Positions 8,511-16,949 of a stretch of DNA of 64,000 nucleotides are shown piece by piece. The DNA comes from Pedobacter glucosidilyticus DSM 23534 (GTDB taxonomy: Bacteria; Bacteroidota; Bacteroidia; Sphingobacteriales; Sphingobacteriaceae). Where the stretch lies: positions 1-64,000 of the forward strand of contig NZ_AULF01000013.1 of assembly GCF_000425145.1 (NCBI RefSeq). The letters are read 5' to 3'. The notes beneath the pieces are model-generated. The model was not told where the DNA came from, made no database searches, and saw only the letters and a list, made by a program, of their open reading frames with translations. Numbering within the stretch: position 1 is the first letter of the stretch; each line of letters starts with the position of its first letter. A program made the position numbers and the translations under genes.

Positions 8511-9314
8511 TTAAACGATGTCGTTTTCGCCTTTAACATAACCGAAGTTAGCTAAGATACCACCATCAACAAACAAGATATGTCCGTTAACAAAATCACT
8601 TGCTTTAGAAGCTAAGAATAAAGCGGCATTAGCTACATCTTCTGGCTCACCCCATCTTCCGGCAGGTGTTCTGGTCATTACTAAATCGTTAAAAGGATGA
8701 TTTCCTTCTCTGATAGCAGCTGTTTGTGAAGTAGCAATATAACCTGGGCCAATACCATTTACTTGAATGTTGTATTTAGCCCACTCGCAGCACATGTTAG
8801 CTGTTAATAGTTTTAAACCACCTTTTGCAGCTGCATAAGCAGAAACAGAATTTCTTCCGTAAATACTCATCATAGAGCACATATTGATGATTTTACCGTA
8901 TCTCTTTTTAATCATGTTAGGCGCCACACGCTTAGAAATAATCAAAGGAGCAATTAAATCAATATCAATAACTTGTTTAAAATCAGCTATAGGCATATCT
9001 AAAATTGGAATTCTTTTGATGATACCAGCATTGTTTACTAAAATGTCAACACTACCAACTTCGTTTTCAATTTGGGTAATTCCGCGGTCAACATCAGCCT
9101 CGTCTGTTACGTCAAATTTTAAAGTATAAGCATCAATACCATGTTTTTTGTATTCTACTTTACAAGCTTCAAGTTTATCTTCAAAAATATCATTCACACA
9201 AATTTTAGCTCCAGCTTTTCCTAACATGGTAGCAATAGCAAAACCAATTCCGTGTGTACCTCCGGTTACAAGTACTACTTTGCCGGATAAATCAAATAAA
9301 GAGTTCATATTCAT
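8511..9314 (-). CDS. kduD: 2-dehydro-3-deoxy-D-gluconate 5-dehydrogenase (SDR family)
   Basis: A 267-residue short-chain dehydrogenase. The nucleotide motif TGGTHGIG lies at residues 17-24, NNAG at 104-107 region start, catalytic Ser at 147 and Tyr160-x3-Lys164 (YAAAK). KduD reduces 2,5-diketo-3-deoxygluconate to KDG in the breakdown of unsaturated uronic acids. The family alone could also be gluconate 5-dehydrogenase, but the gene lies 10 nt behind kduI, which supports KduD. KDG kinase and aldolase are not in the window. A start at the second Met (9308) is equally possible. Confidence 0.82.
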   Translation of the reverse strand: MNMNSLFDLSGKVVLVTGGTHGIGFAIATMLGKAGAKICVNDIFEDKLEACKVEYKKHGIDAYTLKFDVTDEADVDRGITQIENEVGSVDILVNNAGIIKRIPILDMPIADFKQVIDIDLIAPLIISKRVAPNMIKKRYGKIINMCSMMSIYGRNSVSAYAAAKGGLKLLTANMCCEWAKYNIQVNGIGPGYIATSQTAAIREGNHPFNDLVMTRTPAGRWGEPEDVANAALFLASKASDFVNGHILFVDGGILANFGYVKGENDIV

Positions 9315-9324
9315 TGTTGTTTAA

Positions 9325-10161
9325 TTATTTAAGTTGAAAAGGTTGTACAATATCCATATCGCCATAATCCAGGTTCTCGCCAGCCATACCCCAAATAAAA
9401 GAGTAATTTGATGTACCAGCACCACTATGGATAGACCAAGATGGAGAGAATACAGCTTGCTCATTAGTTAACCAAATATGACGTGTTTCATCAGGCTGAC
9501 CCATGTAATGACAAACAGCTTGATTTTGCGGAACTTCAAAATAAAAATAAGCTTCCATTCTTCTGTTATGCGTATGTGCTGGCATAGTATTCCAAACACT
9601 ACCTGTCTTAAGCTCGGTTAAGCCCATTTGTAATTGACAAGTTTCTACTACAGAACTTACCAATAGTTTACAAATTCTACGAGCATTACAAGTTTCTAAA
9701 CTTCCCATCTCTACAATTTCTGCTTCATTAAGCGTTACTTTTTTAGTTGGGAATTTATGATGAGCAGGAGCAGAGTTGATATAAAACTTTGCAGGCTCTT
9801 GTGCATTTGCCGAGCTAAAACTTACCTCTTTAGTTTCTTTTCCGATGTATAAAGCTTCTTTATAACCTAATTCATAGCTAACACCATCAGCAACAACAGT
9901 ACCTTTAGCGCCAACGTTAATAATTCCTAGCTCTCTTCTTTCTAAAAAGTAAGGCGCTTTTAAAGGATCAATAGTTTCTAAAACCAAAGTTTTGTGAACT
10001 GGTAAAGCACCACCAACAATGTATCTATCATAAAGAGAATAAACCAAGCTTATTTCATCTTGCTGAAATAAATCAGGCATTAAAAACTCTTCTCTGATTC
10101 TGGTGGTGTCGTAATTTTTGAAATCTGCTGGATGAGCAGCGTATCTTTCTGTGTATTTCAT
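9325..10161 (-). CDS. kduI: 5-dehydro-4-deoxy-D-glucuronate isomerase
   Basis: A 278-residue cupin isomerase that converts 4-deoxy-L-threo-5-hexosulose uronate to 2,5-diketo-3-deoxygluconate. The zinc ligands known in E. coli KduI fall at identical positions here: His196, His198, Glu203 (AHTHNRRMEAYFYF) and His245 (WSIHSG). The length is standard. The gene overlaps the lacI stop by 4 nt and precedes kduD, forming a three-gene operon. Its substrate would come from GH88 cleavage of lyase-made disaccharides, and both GH88 and PL8 genes are encoded further on. Confidence 0.93.
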   Translation of the reverse strand: MKYTERYAAHPADFKNYDTTRIREEFLMPDLFQQDEISLVYSLYDRYIVGGALPVHKTLVLETIDPLKAPYFLERRELGIINVGAKGTVVADGVSYELGYKEALYIGKETKEVSFSSANAQEPAKFYINSAPAHHKFPTKKVTLNEAEIVEMGSLETCNARRICKLLVSSVVETCQLQMGLTELKTGSVWNTMPAHTHNRRMEAYFYFEVPQNQAVCHYMGQPDETRHIWLTNEQAVFSPSWSIHSGAGTSNYSFIWGMAGENLDYGDMDIVQPFQLK

Positions 10162-11171
10162 AACTTTTGAGTTGATTTTCTGATAATTAACTGTGGTAAT
10201 ATTTCAATATTTTGATATTGATCTGAGATTTCTTTGCGCTGTACTTTTTCTAGTAATAAACTAGCTGCTGATTTTCCCATATCTGTACTAAACTGCTCTA
10301 CTGATGTTATGTCAAGTAATTCTGTAAAGGGTTCATTGGCAAAGCCTGCAACGCCAACCTGCTCTGGTACTAAAATGTGGTGTTGTCTTAAACATAAAAT
10401 TGCTCCTAAAGCAGAGTAATCTCCCGAAGCAAAAATGGCATCAAAATCTACCTTTTGTTTCAGTAGTTCTTCAACTGCCGCAATTCCTTTATCTTTTGTA
10501 AGCGTGTTTTCGATGATAAAATCTGGATTAAAAGCTATTTGATAATCTGCTAAAGCTTTTTTATAGCCATTTAACCTATCCTGATAAATATTAATGTAAA
10601 GCGGACCACTAAAATGAATAATTTTTTGATAGCCTTGTTTGATAAGATGTTCCGTAACCTCGTAAGCTCCTTTAAAATTATTATTCACCACTTGATTGCT
10701 TACCAAGTTGTTTAAAGCCCTATCAAACATCACAAAAGGGATTTTATTAGTTAAGATTTCTTGAAAAGAGCTTTCATTTTGTGTTTCTTTAGATATAGAC
10801 ATGATGATACCCGCAACGTTGTTACTCAGTAAAGTCTTTACATTATCTTCTTCATCTTTAACACTTTCGTTAGATTGACAAATGATAACGTTAAAACCTT
10901 GTTGTTTTGCGATGGTTTCTACACCATGTATCACATTAGAAAAGAAAACACGATTAATACGTGGGACAATTAATCCTATTGTATTACTGTATCCTTTTTT
11001 TAGTTTTTGAGCAAAAGAATTTGGTTGATATCCCATCAATTTCGCTTGCTTTAAAACACTTTGTTTGGTAGCATCGCTGATTTTAGGACTGTCATTTAAT
11101 GCTCTAGAAACGGTTGAATAATTGGTGTTCAACTCGCGAGCAATATCTTTTATGGTTACTTTCTTTGTCAT
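10158..11171 (-). CDS. LacI-family regulator of kduI-kduD
   Basis: A 337-residue LacI/GalR repressor. The N-terminal HTH reads TIKDIARELNTNYSTVSRALN (about residues 5-26), with a hinge and a periplasmic-binding-like sensor (NTIGLIVPRINRVFFSNVIHG, then FASGDYSALGA). It is the first gene of the operon and overlaps kduI by 4 nt. A palindromic CAAACGTTTG lies 39 bp upstream over the predicted promoter, so autoregulation with kduID is likely. The effector would logically be a uronate intermediate such as KDG, but this is inference. Confidence 0.88.
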   Translation of the reverse strand: MTKKVTIKDIARELNTNYSTVSRALNDSPKISDATKQSVLKQAKLMGYQPNSFAQKLKKGYSNTIGLIVPRINRVFFSNVIHGVETIAKQQGFNVIICQSNESVKDEEDNVKTLLSNNVAGIIMSISKETQNESSFQEILTNKIPFVMFDRALNNLVSNQVVNNNFKGAYEVTEHLIKQGYQKIIHFSGPLYINIYQDRLNGYKKALADYQIAFNPDFIIENTLTKDKGIAAVEELLKQKVDFDAIFASGDYSALGAILCLRQHHILVPEQVGVAGFANEPFTELLDITSVEQFSTDMGKSAASLLLEKVQRKEISDQYQNIEILPQLIIRKSTQKL

Positions 11172-11181
11172 TTAGGTTGCC

Positions 11182-11213
11182 CAAAGCTAAGCTATTTTTT
11201 ATATTTGTGCAAA
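11182..11213 (-). promoter_or_regulatory. Predicted promoter of the lacI-kduI-kduD operon
   Basis: On the minus strand TTTG (plus 11213-11210) is followed after 20 bp by TAGCTTTG (plus 11189-11182), matching the Bacteroidota TTTG / TAnnTTTG pattern. The -33 part lies inside the LacI-type palindrome. The ATG follows only about 10 nt after the -7 box, so the leader would be very short. Confidence 0.5.
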
Positions 11214-11219
11214 CGTTTG
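11210..11219. promoter_or_regulatory. LacI-type operator CAAACGTTTG
   Basis: A perfect 10-bp palindrome with the central CG typical of LacI-family operators, set over the -33 part of the promoter of the lacI-kduID operon. Likely bound by the adjacent regulator. Confidence 0.6.
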
Positions 11220-11328
11220 TATTAAATATTTTGATACCTGATTTGCCAATACAATAAAATAAGCTTTTTAACAGTAGCAAAGCACCGCCTTCTAAATAAA
11301 AAATAATATTTTTTGTTTTTATATTATT

Positions 11329-11342
11329 TTTGTGCGCAAACG
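11329..11342. promoter_or_regulatory. Operator-like site and -7 box before the second LacI gene
   Basis: TTTGTGCGCAAACG is an imperfect copy of the palindrome TGTTTGCGCAAACA, ending 9 bp before the regulator ATG. It overlaps a perfect -7 element, TATTTTTG (11325-11332), so binding would block transcription. This supports autoregulation. Confidence 0.5.
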
Positions 11343-11351
11343 CAAAGCAAT

Positions 11352-12422
11352 ATGAAAGATAAAACAGTACGTATTAAAGATATAGCACTTAAAGCAAATG
11401 TATCTACTGGTACTGTAGACAGAGTTTTACATAAACGTGGTAGGGTGGCTAAAGATGTGGAAGAGAGAGTACTGCGGATTATTAATGAACTTAATTATGA
11501 GCCTAATTTAATGGCCAGAGCTTTAGGTTCGCAAAAAGTATACAGGTTTGCAGCTTTAATTCCAGATGCGCAATTTGATGTTTATTGGTATGGGCCTAAA
11601 GCAGGAATAGAACATGCTTTTAAAGAATTGAAGCAATTTGGTGTTGAGGTTAAAGTGTATTTATTTAATCCGTACGAGGCTGATTCTTTTATAACCGCCG
11701 CAAAGCAATTAAATGCAACCCAGCCCGATGGTGTTTTGCTTTCACCAATATTTTATCGCGAGGCTTTACCATTTTTTGAGCATTGGAAGGCACAAAATAT
11801 ACCCTTTGTGCTTTTTAATACAGAAATTACCGATCATCAACCGTTAAGTTATATTGGTCAAGACTCTTATTTAAGTGGAATGTTGGCCGCAAAAATGCTT
11901 CAATATGGTTTGCCCGAGCCTTGTAGTATTTTGATAGCACATTTTGATGAAGATATCAGTAATGCTGCCCATTTGGTAAAAAAGGAGAGTGGTTTTAGAA
12001 AATATTTTATACAAAACCAATTACACGATTCTTATAAGTTGATAAAGGGAGAATTTAACAGCGCTAAGTTTTCTGTTTTTCATCAACAATTGAGTGATGT
12101 TATAGAAAATAACCCCGATTTAAAAGGTATTTACGTAACTACTTCTAAAGCTTTTGAAATTGCTGCTTATTTGAAAGAGCGTCATATTCATGATTTTAAG
12201 ATTGTTGGGTACGATTTGCTGCCTAAAAATGTACACTTCTTAAATAACGGTATGATTAGTTTCCTCATTAACCAAAACCCTAAAGGACAAGGTTATTGGG
12301 GTATTCATCAATTAGCTAATCATTTGATTTTTAAAAAGGAGGTTGCTGTATTTAAGTATCTACCTTTAGATATTGTAACCAAAGAGAATCTTAACTATTT
12401 CTTAGATAAACCTGAGTATTAA
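11352..12422 (+). CDS. LacI-family regulator of the amino-sugar operon
   Basis: A 356-residue LacI-family protein with an N-terminal HTH (RIKDIALKANVSTGTVDRVLH) and a sugar-binding sensor domain. The frame extends upstream to a TTG at 11313, but the ATG at 11352 starts directly at the conserved HTH (MKDKTVRIKD) and leaves the promoter and operator outside the gene, so it is preferred. It precedes the nahK-nagP-nagB-glmM-galE operon by 190 bp, and operator-like palindromes flank it. The effector is probably an amino sugar or its phosphate; this is inference. Confidence 0.87.
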   Translation: MKDKTVRIKDIALKANVSTGTVDRVLHKRGRVAKDVEERVLRIINELNYEPNLMARALGSQKVYRFAALIPDAQFDVYWYGPKAGIEHAFKELKQFGVEVKVYLFNPYEADSFITAAKQLNATQPDGVLLSPIFYREALPFFEHWKAQNIPFVLFNTEITDHQPLSYIGQDSYLSGMLAAKMLQYGLPEPCSILIAHFDEDISNAAHLVKKESGFRKYFIQNQLHDSYKLIKGEFNSAKFSVFHQQLSDVIENNPDLKGIYVTTSKAFEIAAYLKERHIHDFKIVGYDLLPKNVHFLNNGMISFLINQNPKGQGYWGIHQLANHLIFKKEVAVFKYLPLDIVTKENLNYFLDKPEY

Positions 12423-12441
12423 CTTTTTTTTAACTTATTAG

Positions 12442-12455
12442 TGTGTGCGCAAACA
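12442..12455. promoter_or_regulatory. LacI-type operator, best copy
   Basis: TGTGTGCGCAAACA differs at one base from the perfect palindrome TGTTTGCGCAAACA. It lies just after the regulator stop and 105 bp before a related site at 12547, a spacing that would allow looping over the nahK promoter region. Confidence 0.55.
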
Positions 12456-12546
12456 GTTAAAATAACCTGGAATTTCACTATATTTAATTGTTTTTGAGAA
12501 TTATTTTAAATTAATTGAAAAAATATTTAGAATTAATTTGCTTTTG

Positions 12547-12560
12547 TGTGTGCGAACACA
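12547..12560. promoter_or_regulatory. LacI-type operator before nahK
   Basis: TGTGTGCGAACACA is a third related palindrome. It lies 6 bp after TTAATTTG (12533-12540), which matches 7 of 8 bases of the TAnnTTTG -7 consensus. It would sit around the transcription start of the nahK operon. It also shows that the nahK frame extension back to 12538 is not coding. Confidence 0.5.
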
Positions 12561-12612
12561 TTATATTTACTTTATAAATCTCACATGTGTAACGGCGCAT
12601 GATCAAGTCAAT

Positions 12613-13734
12613 ATGAAAGCTAAAGCAAGGGCAGCAGACATCAAAAAAATAGTAGAGAACTTCTTAATCTCTGGTGAAGTTGAAACTTCTGGTTTAAATT
12701 ATGGTTCGGGGCATATTAACGATACTTATTGCTTGAATAACAAGCAGCCTCTTGAGCCTGATTATTTGTTACAACGCATCAATCATCATGTTTTTAAAGA
12801 TGTATTGGCTTTAACGGATAATATTTATCTGGTATTAAACTATCTTAAAAATAAAATACAGCATTTACCGCATAGCGATTTGCAGGTATTAGAACTTATT
12901 CCAGCAAAAAATAAAATGCTTTATCATAAAGATGAAGATGGTAATTACTGGCGGATGTATGTTTTTATAAAAGGTTCTAAAAGTTTTGATATTGTTGAAA
13001 CAGAGCAACAAGCAGAAGAAGGAGGAAGAGCTTTTGGGCAGTTTCAGGCTTTGCTATCTGATATGAATGCTTCCCTTTTAAGTGAAACTATTGTAGATTT
13101 TCATAATATTTTATTTAGGCTAGATAACTTTACTAAAGCTTTAAAAGAAAATAAAGCTGGTAGAGCTGCAACAGTGCAACATGAGGTAGATTTTATTTTG
13201 GCCCGAGTTACCCAAATGCGCAGGATATATGACATGGGGCAGCAAGGTCTTCTACCTAAAAGAATTACCCATAACGATACGAAGTTTAACAATATACTTT
13301 TCAATCAGGATGATAAAACCATTTGTATTATTGATTTAGATACTGTAATGCCCGGTTATATAGCCTATGATTTTGGTGATGCGATACGAACCATTATCAA
13401 TACCGCTGCGGAAGACGAGGCTGATTTAAGTAAGATTAAATTAAACATCCCTTTATTTGAGGCTTATACAAAAGGTTATTTGGCAGAAGCAGGTAAATTT
13501 TTAACCCTTGAAGAAGTGAAATCTTTGCTTTTAGGAGTTTTTCTACTTCCTTATATGCAGGCTGTGAGATTTCTTACAGATTACTTAGAAGGCGACCATT
13601 ACTTCAAAATTGCTTATCCAGAGCATAATTTGGTGCGTACCAAAGCACAATTGCATTTGCTAAAACAGCTAGAAGAGCATGAAGCAGAGCTACTTGAAAT
13701 TATATCTACTTACAGTATTTATCAGCTAAAATAA
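12613..13734 (+). CDS. nahK: N-acetylhexosamine 1-kinase-like phosphotransferase (APH fold)
   Basis: A 373-residue aminoglycoside-phosphotransferase-fold kinase. The catalytic loop ITHNDTKFNN has Asp222, and CIIDLDTVMPG gives the metal-binding Asp241, with YDFGDAIRT following. In Bifidobacterium NahK this fold makes GlcNAc-1-P or GalNAc-1-P from the free sugars. The frame opens at a TTG at 12538, but the ATG at 12613 is chosen because the leader overlaps an operator and reads unlike protein. It is the first gene of a tight operon, 1 nt before a symporter. The family is clear; the acceptor sugar is inferred from context and other kinases of this fold exist. Confidence 0.7.
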   Translation: MKAKARAADIKKIVENFLISGEVETSGLNYGSGHINDTYCLNNKQPLEPDYLLQRINHHVFKDVLALTDNIYLVLNYLKNKIQHLPHSDLQVLELIPAKNKMLYHKDEDGNYWRMYVFIKGSKSFDIVETEQQAEEGGRAFGQFQALLSDMNASLLSETIVDFHNILFRLDNFTKALKENKAGRAATVQHEVDFILARVTQMRRIYDMGQQGLLPKRITHNDTKFNNILFNQDDKTICIIDLDTVMPGYIAYDFGDAIRTIINTAAEDEADLSKIKLNIPLFEAYTKGYLAEAGKFLTLEEVKSLLLGVFLLPYMQAVRFLTDYLEGDHYFKIAYPEHNLVRTKAQLHLLKQLEEHEAELLEIISTYSIYQLK

Positions 13735-13735
13735 T

Positions 13736-15013
13736 ATGCAACATCACTCAAATGTTCAAAAAGGTGTTAATCCTATCATCATCATTGGAGCCTTATTTTT
13801 TGTATTCGGGTTTATCACTTGGTTAAACTCGGTATTAATACCTTATCTTAAAATTGCCTGCCAGTTAGATAATTTTGAGTCATACTTGGTAGCTTTTTCT
13901 TTTTACATTTCCTATTTAGTGATGGCCGTACCATCTGGTAAATTACTAAAATATACAGGCTATAAAAAAGGGATGAGCATAGGTTTGTTGGTGATAGCTT
14001 TAGGCGCTTTAATATTTATTCCGGCCGCTTTAAGCAGAACTTATGGCGTTTTTCTATTAGGTTTGTTTATACAAGGCACAGGTTTAGCTATTCTACAAAC
14101 AGCTTCTAATCCTTACATTACGGTGTTAGGTCCGGCAGAGAGTGCTGCAAAAAGAATCAGTATTATGGGAATTTGCAATAAACTGGCTGGTGCTTTGGCG
14201 CCTATAGTTTTAGGTGCTGTTACTTTAAAAAATACCGATGCTATAGAACAGCAATTGCTTAACATGTCGGCAATCCAAAAGGAAACTGTTTTAAATGAAT
14301 TATCTGCAAGGGTAATTATTCCTTATTTATTAATCGTAACTGCATTACTACTATTAGCTTTTTGGGTTTATCGTTCTAGTTTACCAGAAATTAATACGGA
14401 TGAAGAAGATGCGCAAACATCGGCAGCTAATGAAGGAAAAAAATCAATTTTACAATTTCCACACCTGATAGTTGGTGCCATTGCTTTATTTCTATATGTA
14501 GGGGCTGAAGTTATAGCCGGGGATACCGTAATCAGCTACGGTGCCTCACAAGGCATCGCTTTATCAACAGCTAAATACTTTACCACTGCAACTTTAATAA
14601 GCATGATTGTAGGTTATTTAATAGGTATCATTTGTATTCCAAAATACATCAATCAACAACAAGCTTTAACTATTTGTGCGCTATTGGGTTTGGTGCTTTC
14701 TACGGCAGCTATTTTAACCTCGGGCTTTTTATCAGTAGTTTTTATTTCTTTGTTAGGTTTAGCAAATGCGCTAATATGGCCAGCTATTTGGCCTTTGGCT
14801 ATGGCTAAATTAGGTCGGTTTACCAAAGAAGGCGCTTCCTTACTGATTATGGGTATTGCCGGCGGTGCTATTTTACCACTTTTATACGGCTACCTAGCTG
14901 ATGTTTTAAATACCCAACAGGCTTACATCATCCTGATACCTTGTTACTTATTTATAGGTTATTTTGGGGTATATGGTTATCAATTAAAATCGTCTCATAA
15001 AAAATTATCATAA
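13736..15013 (+). CDS. nagP: FucP/GluP-type MFS sugar:H+ symporter, NagP-like (copy 2)
   Basis: A 425-residue MFS symporter closely similar along its length to the protein at 3840-5108. It shares FITWLNSVLIPYLKIACQL, QTASNPYITVLGPAESAAKR and GVEVIAGDT-like segments (here GAEVIAGDTVISYG). It has about 12 membrane segments. It lies 1 nt after the kinase and 1 nt before the second NagB fusion, so it most likely imports the N-acetylhexosamine used by this operon. GalNAc from chondroitin or GlcNAc from hyaluronan are both possible substrates. Confidence 0.82.
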   Translation: MQHHSNVQKGVNPIIIIGALFFVFGFITWLNSVLIPYLKIACQLDNFESYLVAFSFYISYLVMAVPSGKLLKYTGYKKGMSIGLLVIALGALIFIPAALSRTYGVFLLGLFIQGTGLAILQTASNPYITVLGPAESAAKRISIMGICNKLAGALAPIVLGAVTLKNTDAIEQQLLNMSAIQKETVLNELSARVIIPYLLIVTALLLLAFWVYRSSLPEINTDEEDAQTSAANEGKKSILQFPHLIVGAIALFLYVGAEVIAGDTVISYGASQGIALSTAKYFTTATLISMIVGYLIGIICIPKYINQQQALTICALLGLVLSTAAILTSGFLSVVFISLLGLANALIWPAIWPLAMAKLGRFTKEGASLLIMGIAGGAILPLLYGYLADVLNTQQAYIILIPCYLFIGYFGVYGYQLKSSHKKLS

Positions 15014-15014
15014 C

Positions 15015-16940
15015 ATGTTAAGACTTAATTTATTAGAAGAAACCCGTTTTGAAAAACTACCCGTACAGGTTTTTGAAAATCCACAAACAGCTTCTATCCA
15101 TGTGGCTCATAAAATTGCTCAGCTGATTAAAAATAAGAATGCACAGGGCGAAAAAGTTGTTTTAGGTTTAGCAACTGGTGCAACTCCGGTTTTAGTTTAT
15201 CAGGAGCTAATCAGGCTACATAAACAAGAAGGCTTAAGCTTTAAAAATGTTATCACTTTTAATCTGGATGAATATTACCCTATGCAGCCTGATGCTGCAC
15301 AAAGTTATGTTCATTTCATGAAGCAGCAGTTATTCAATCATATCGATATTGATATGAACAATGTGCATATACCTGATGGGACTTTGCCTGAGGATGAAAT
15401 AGCAGATTTTTGCCTAAGTTATGAGAAGAAAATTAACGATGCTGGAGGTTTAGATTTACAAATATTAGGAATTGGACGTACAGGGCATATTGGTTTCAAC
15501 GAGCCAGGTTCTGCACCAAACTCGGGTACGCGTTTGGTAACCTTGGATGATTTAACCAGAAGAGATGCTTCCCGAGATTTTGGTGGTAAAGATAATGTGC
15601 CTCGTAAAGCCATTACGATGGGAATTGGTACCATTTTTAAAGCTAGAGAGATTATCTTGATGGCTTGGAACGAGAAGAAAGCGGCCATAGTAAAGAAAGC
15701 CGTTGAGGGTGAAATATCATCTGAAGTACCAGCAACCTATTTACAGCTTTCAGATCAGGTTACTTTTATATTAGATGAAGATGCAGCTTCGGCATTAACC
15801 CGTTTCCATTTACCTTGGTTGGTAAAAGATTGTGTTTGGGATAAAACCTTAATCAAAAAAGCTGTCGTATGGTTAGCTTCTACATTGCAAAAACCAATTT
15901 TAAAGCTTACAGAAGAAGATTATAACAACAATGGTATGGCACAACTGGCAACAGAGATGGGGCCGGTTTACAATATCAATATCGATGTATTTAACCAGAT
16001 ACAACATACCATTACCGGTTGGCCGGGTGGCAAGCCAGAGGCTGATGATTCGCAACGACCAGAAAGAGCTTTGCCAGCTAAGAAAAGAGCTATTGTGTTT
16101 TCTCCGCATCCAGATGATGATGTGATTTCTATGGGAGGTACTTTTATCCGCTTGGCAGACCAAGGGCATGAGGTACATGTGGCTTACCAAACATCAGGTA
16201 ATACCGCAGTTTGGGATGATGATGCCCTACGTTTTGTTGAGTTTACGATAGATTTCTTGAAATCTCAAGGTTTTGAAAGCAATAGCGAGCAGCTGGCTAA
16301 GCAATATCAGGAGATGCGAGATTTTATCAACAAGAAAAAACCTAATCAGGCGGATACCATTCCTTTAAGAACCATTAAAGGTTTAATCAGAAAAGGAGAA
16401 GCTATTGCAGGCGCTAGATATGCTGGTTTACCTGATGAAAATATCCATTTCCAAAACTTACCTTTTTACGATAGAAATAAAAGTGCTAAGCAAGTTGATT
16501 ATGAGGATGATATCCAAGAAACAATGGCTCTGTTGCAAAAAATAAAGCCTCATCAGGTTTTTGCTGCCGGAGATTTTGCTGACCCACATGGTACCCACAA
16601 GGTATGTTTTGATATCATCTATCAGGCTCTTAAACGCTTAAAGGAGACTGATGAATGGGTAAAAGATTGCTGGTTATGGTTATATCGTGGTGCATGGCAT
16701 GAATTTGAAATACACGAAATAGAAATGGCAGTACCGCTTTCGCCTCAAGAAGTAGCTCGTAAGCGTATGGCTATATTTAAGCATCAATCTCAAAAAGATA
16801 TTCCTGTTTTCCCGGGTGATGATGCTCGTGAATTTTGGGTGAGGGCAGAAGAAAGAACCAGCGAAACAGCTCAACGCTATAATCAATTGGGCTTGGCAGA
16901 ATATGAAGCTATTGAGGCTTTTGTACGTTTTAAATTTTAA
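15015..16940 (+). CDS. nagB: Glucosamine-6-phosphate deaminase fused to a PIG-L/LmbE deacetylase domain (copy 2)
   Basis: This 641-residue paralogue of the protein at 5134-7053 is, by eye, about four-fifths identical, with the same domain order. NagB motifs are GLATGATPV, FNLDEYYPM (Asp85) and GRTGHIGFNEPGS (Thr156, His158, Glu163). PIG-L motifs are HPDDD (365-369) and DPHGTH. As in copy 1, Thr replaces the E. coli Asp141 equivalent. The operon has no nagA, so the PIG-L domain is the natural candidate for GlcNAc-6-P deacetylation before deamination. That role is inference; PIG-L enzymes act on several N-acetyl sugars. Confidence 0.85.
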   Translation: MLRLNLLEETRFEKLPVQVFENPQTASIHVAHKIAQLIKNKNAQGEKVVLGLATGATPVLVYQELIRLHKQEGLSFKNVITFNLDEYYPMQPDAAQSYVHFMKQQLFNHIDIDMNNVHIPDGTLPEDEIADFCLSYEKKINDAGGLDLQILGIGRTGHIGFNEPGSAPNSGTRLVTLDDLTRRDASRDFGGKDNVPRKAITMGIGTIFKAREIILMAWNEKKAAIVKKAVEGEISSEVPATYLQLSDQVTFILDEDAASALTRFHLPWLVKDCVWDKTLIKKAVVWLASTLQKPILKLTEEDYNNNGMAQLATEMGPVYNINIDVFNQIQHTITGWPGGKPEADDSQRPERALPAKKRAIVFSPHPDDDVISMGGTFIRLADQGHEVHVAYQTSGNTAVWDDDALRFVEFTIDFLKSQGFESNSEQLAKQYQEMRDFINKKKPNQADTIPLRTIKGLIRKGEAIAGARYAGLPDENIHFQNLPFYDRNKSAKQVDYEDDIQETMALLQKIKPHQVFAAGDFADPHGTHKVCFDIIYQALKRLKETDEWVKDCWLWLYRGAWHEFEIHEIEMAVPLSPQEVARKRMAIFKHQSQKDIPVFPGDDAREFWVRAEERTSETAQRYNQLGLAEYEAIEAFVRFKF

Positions 16941-16949
16941 TTGTTTGAG

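Noticed and set aside
11313-11351. TTG-initiated extension of the second LacI regulator
   Set aside because: LacI proteins start just before the HTH; the extension covers a perfect -7 box and an operator.
12538-12612. TTG-initiated extension of the kinase gene
   Set aside because: It would place the -7 box edge and an operator palindrome inside the gene and adds a Cys/His/Tyr-rich leader not seen in the family; the ATG at 12613 is better.
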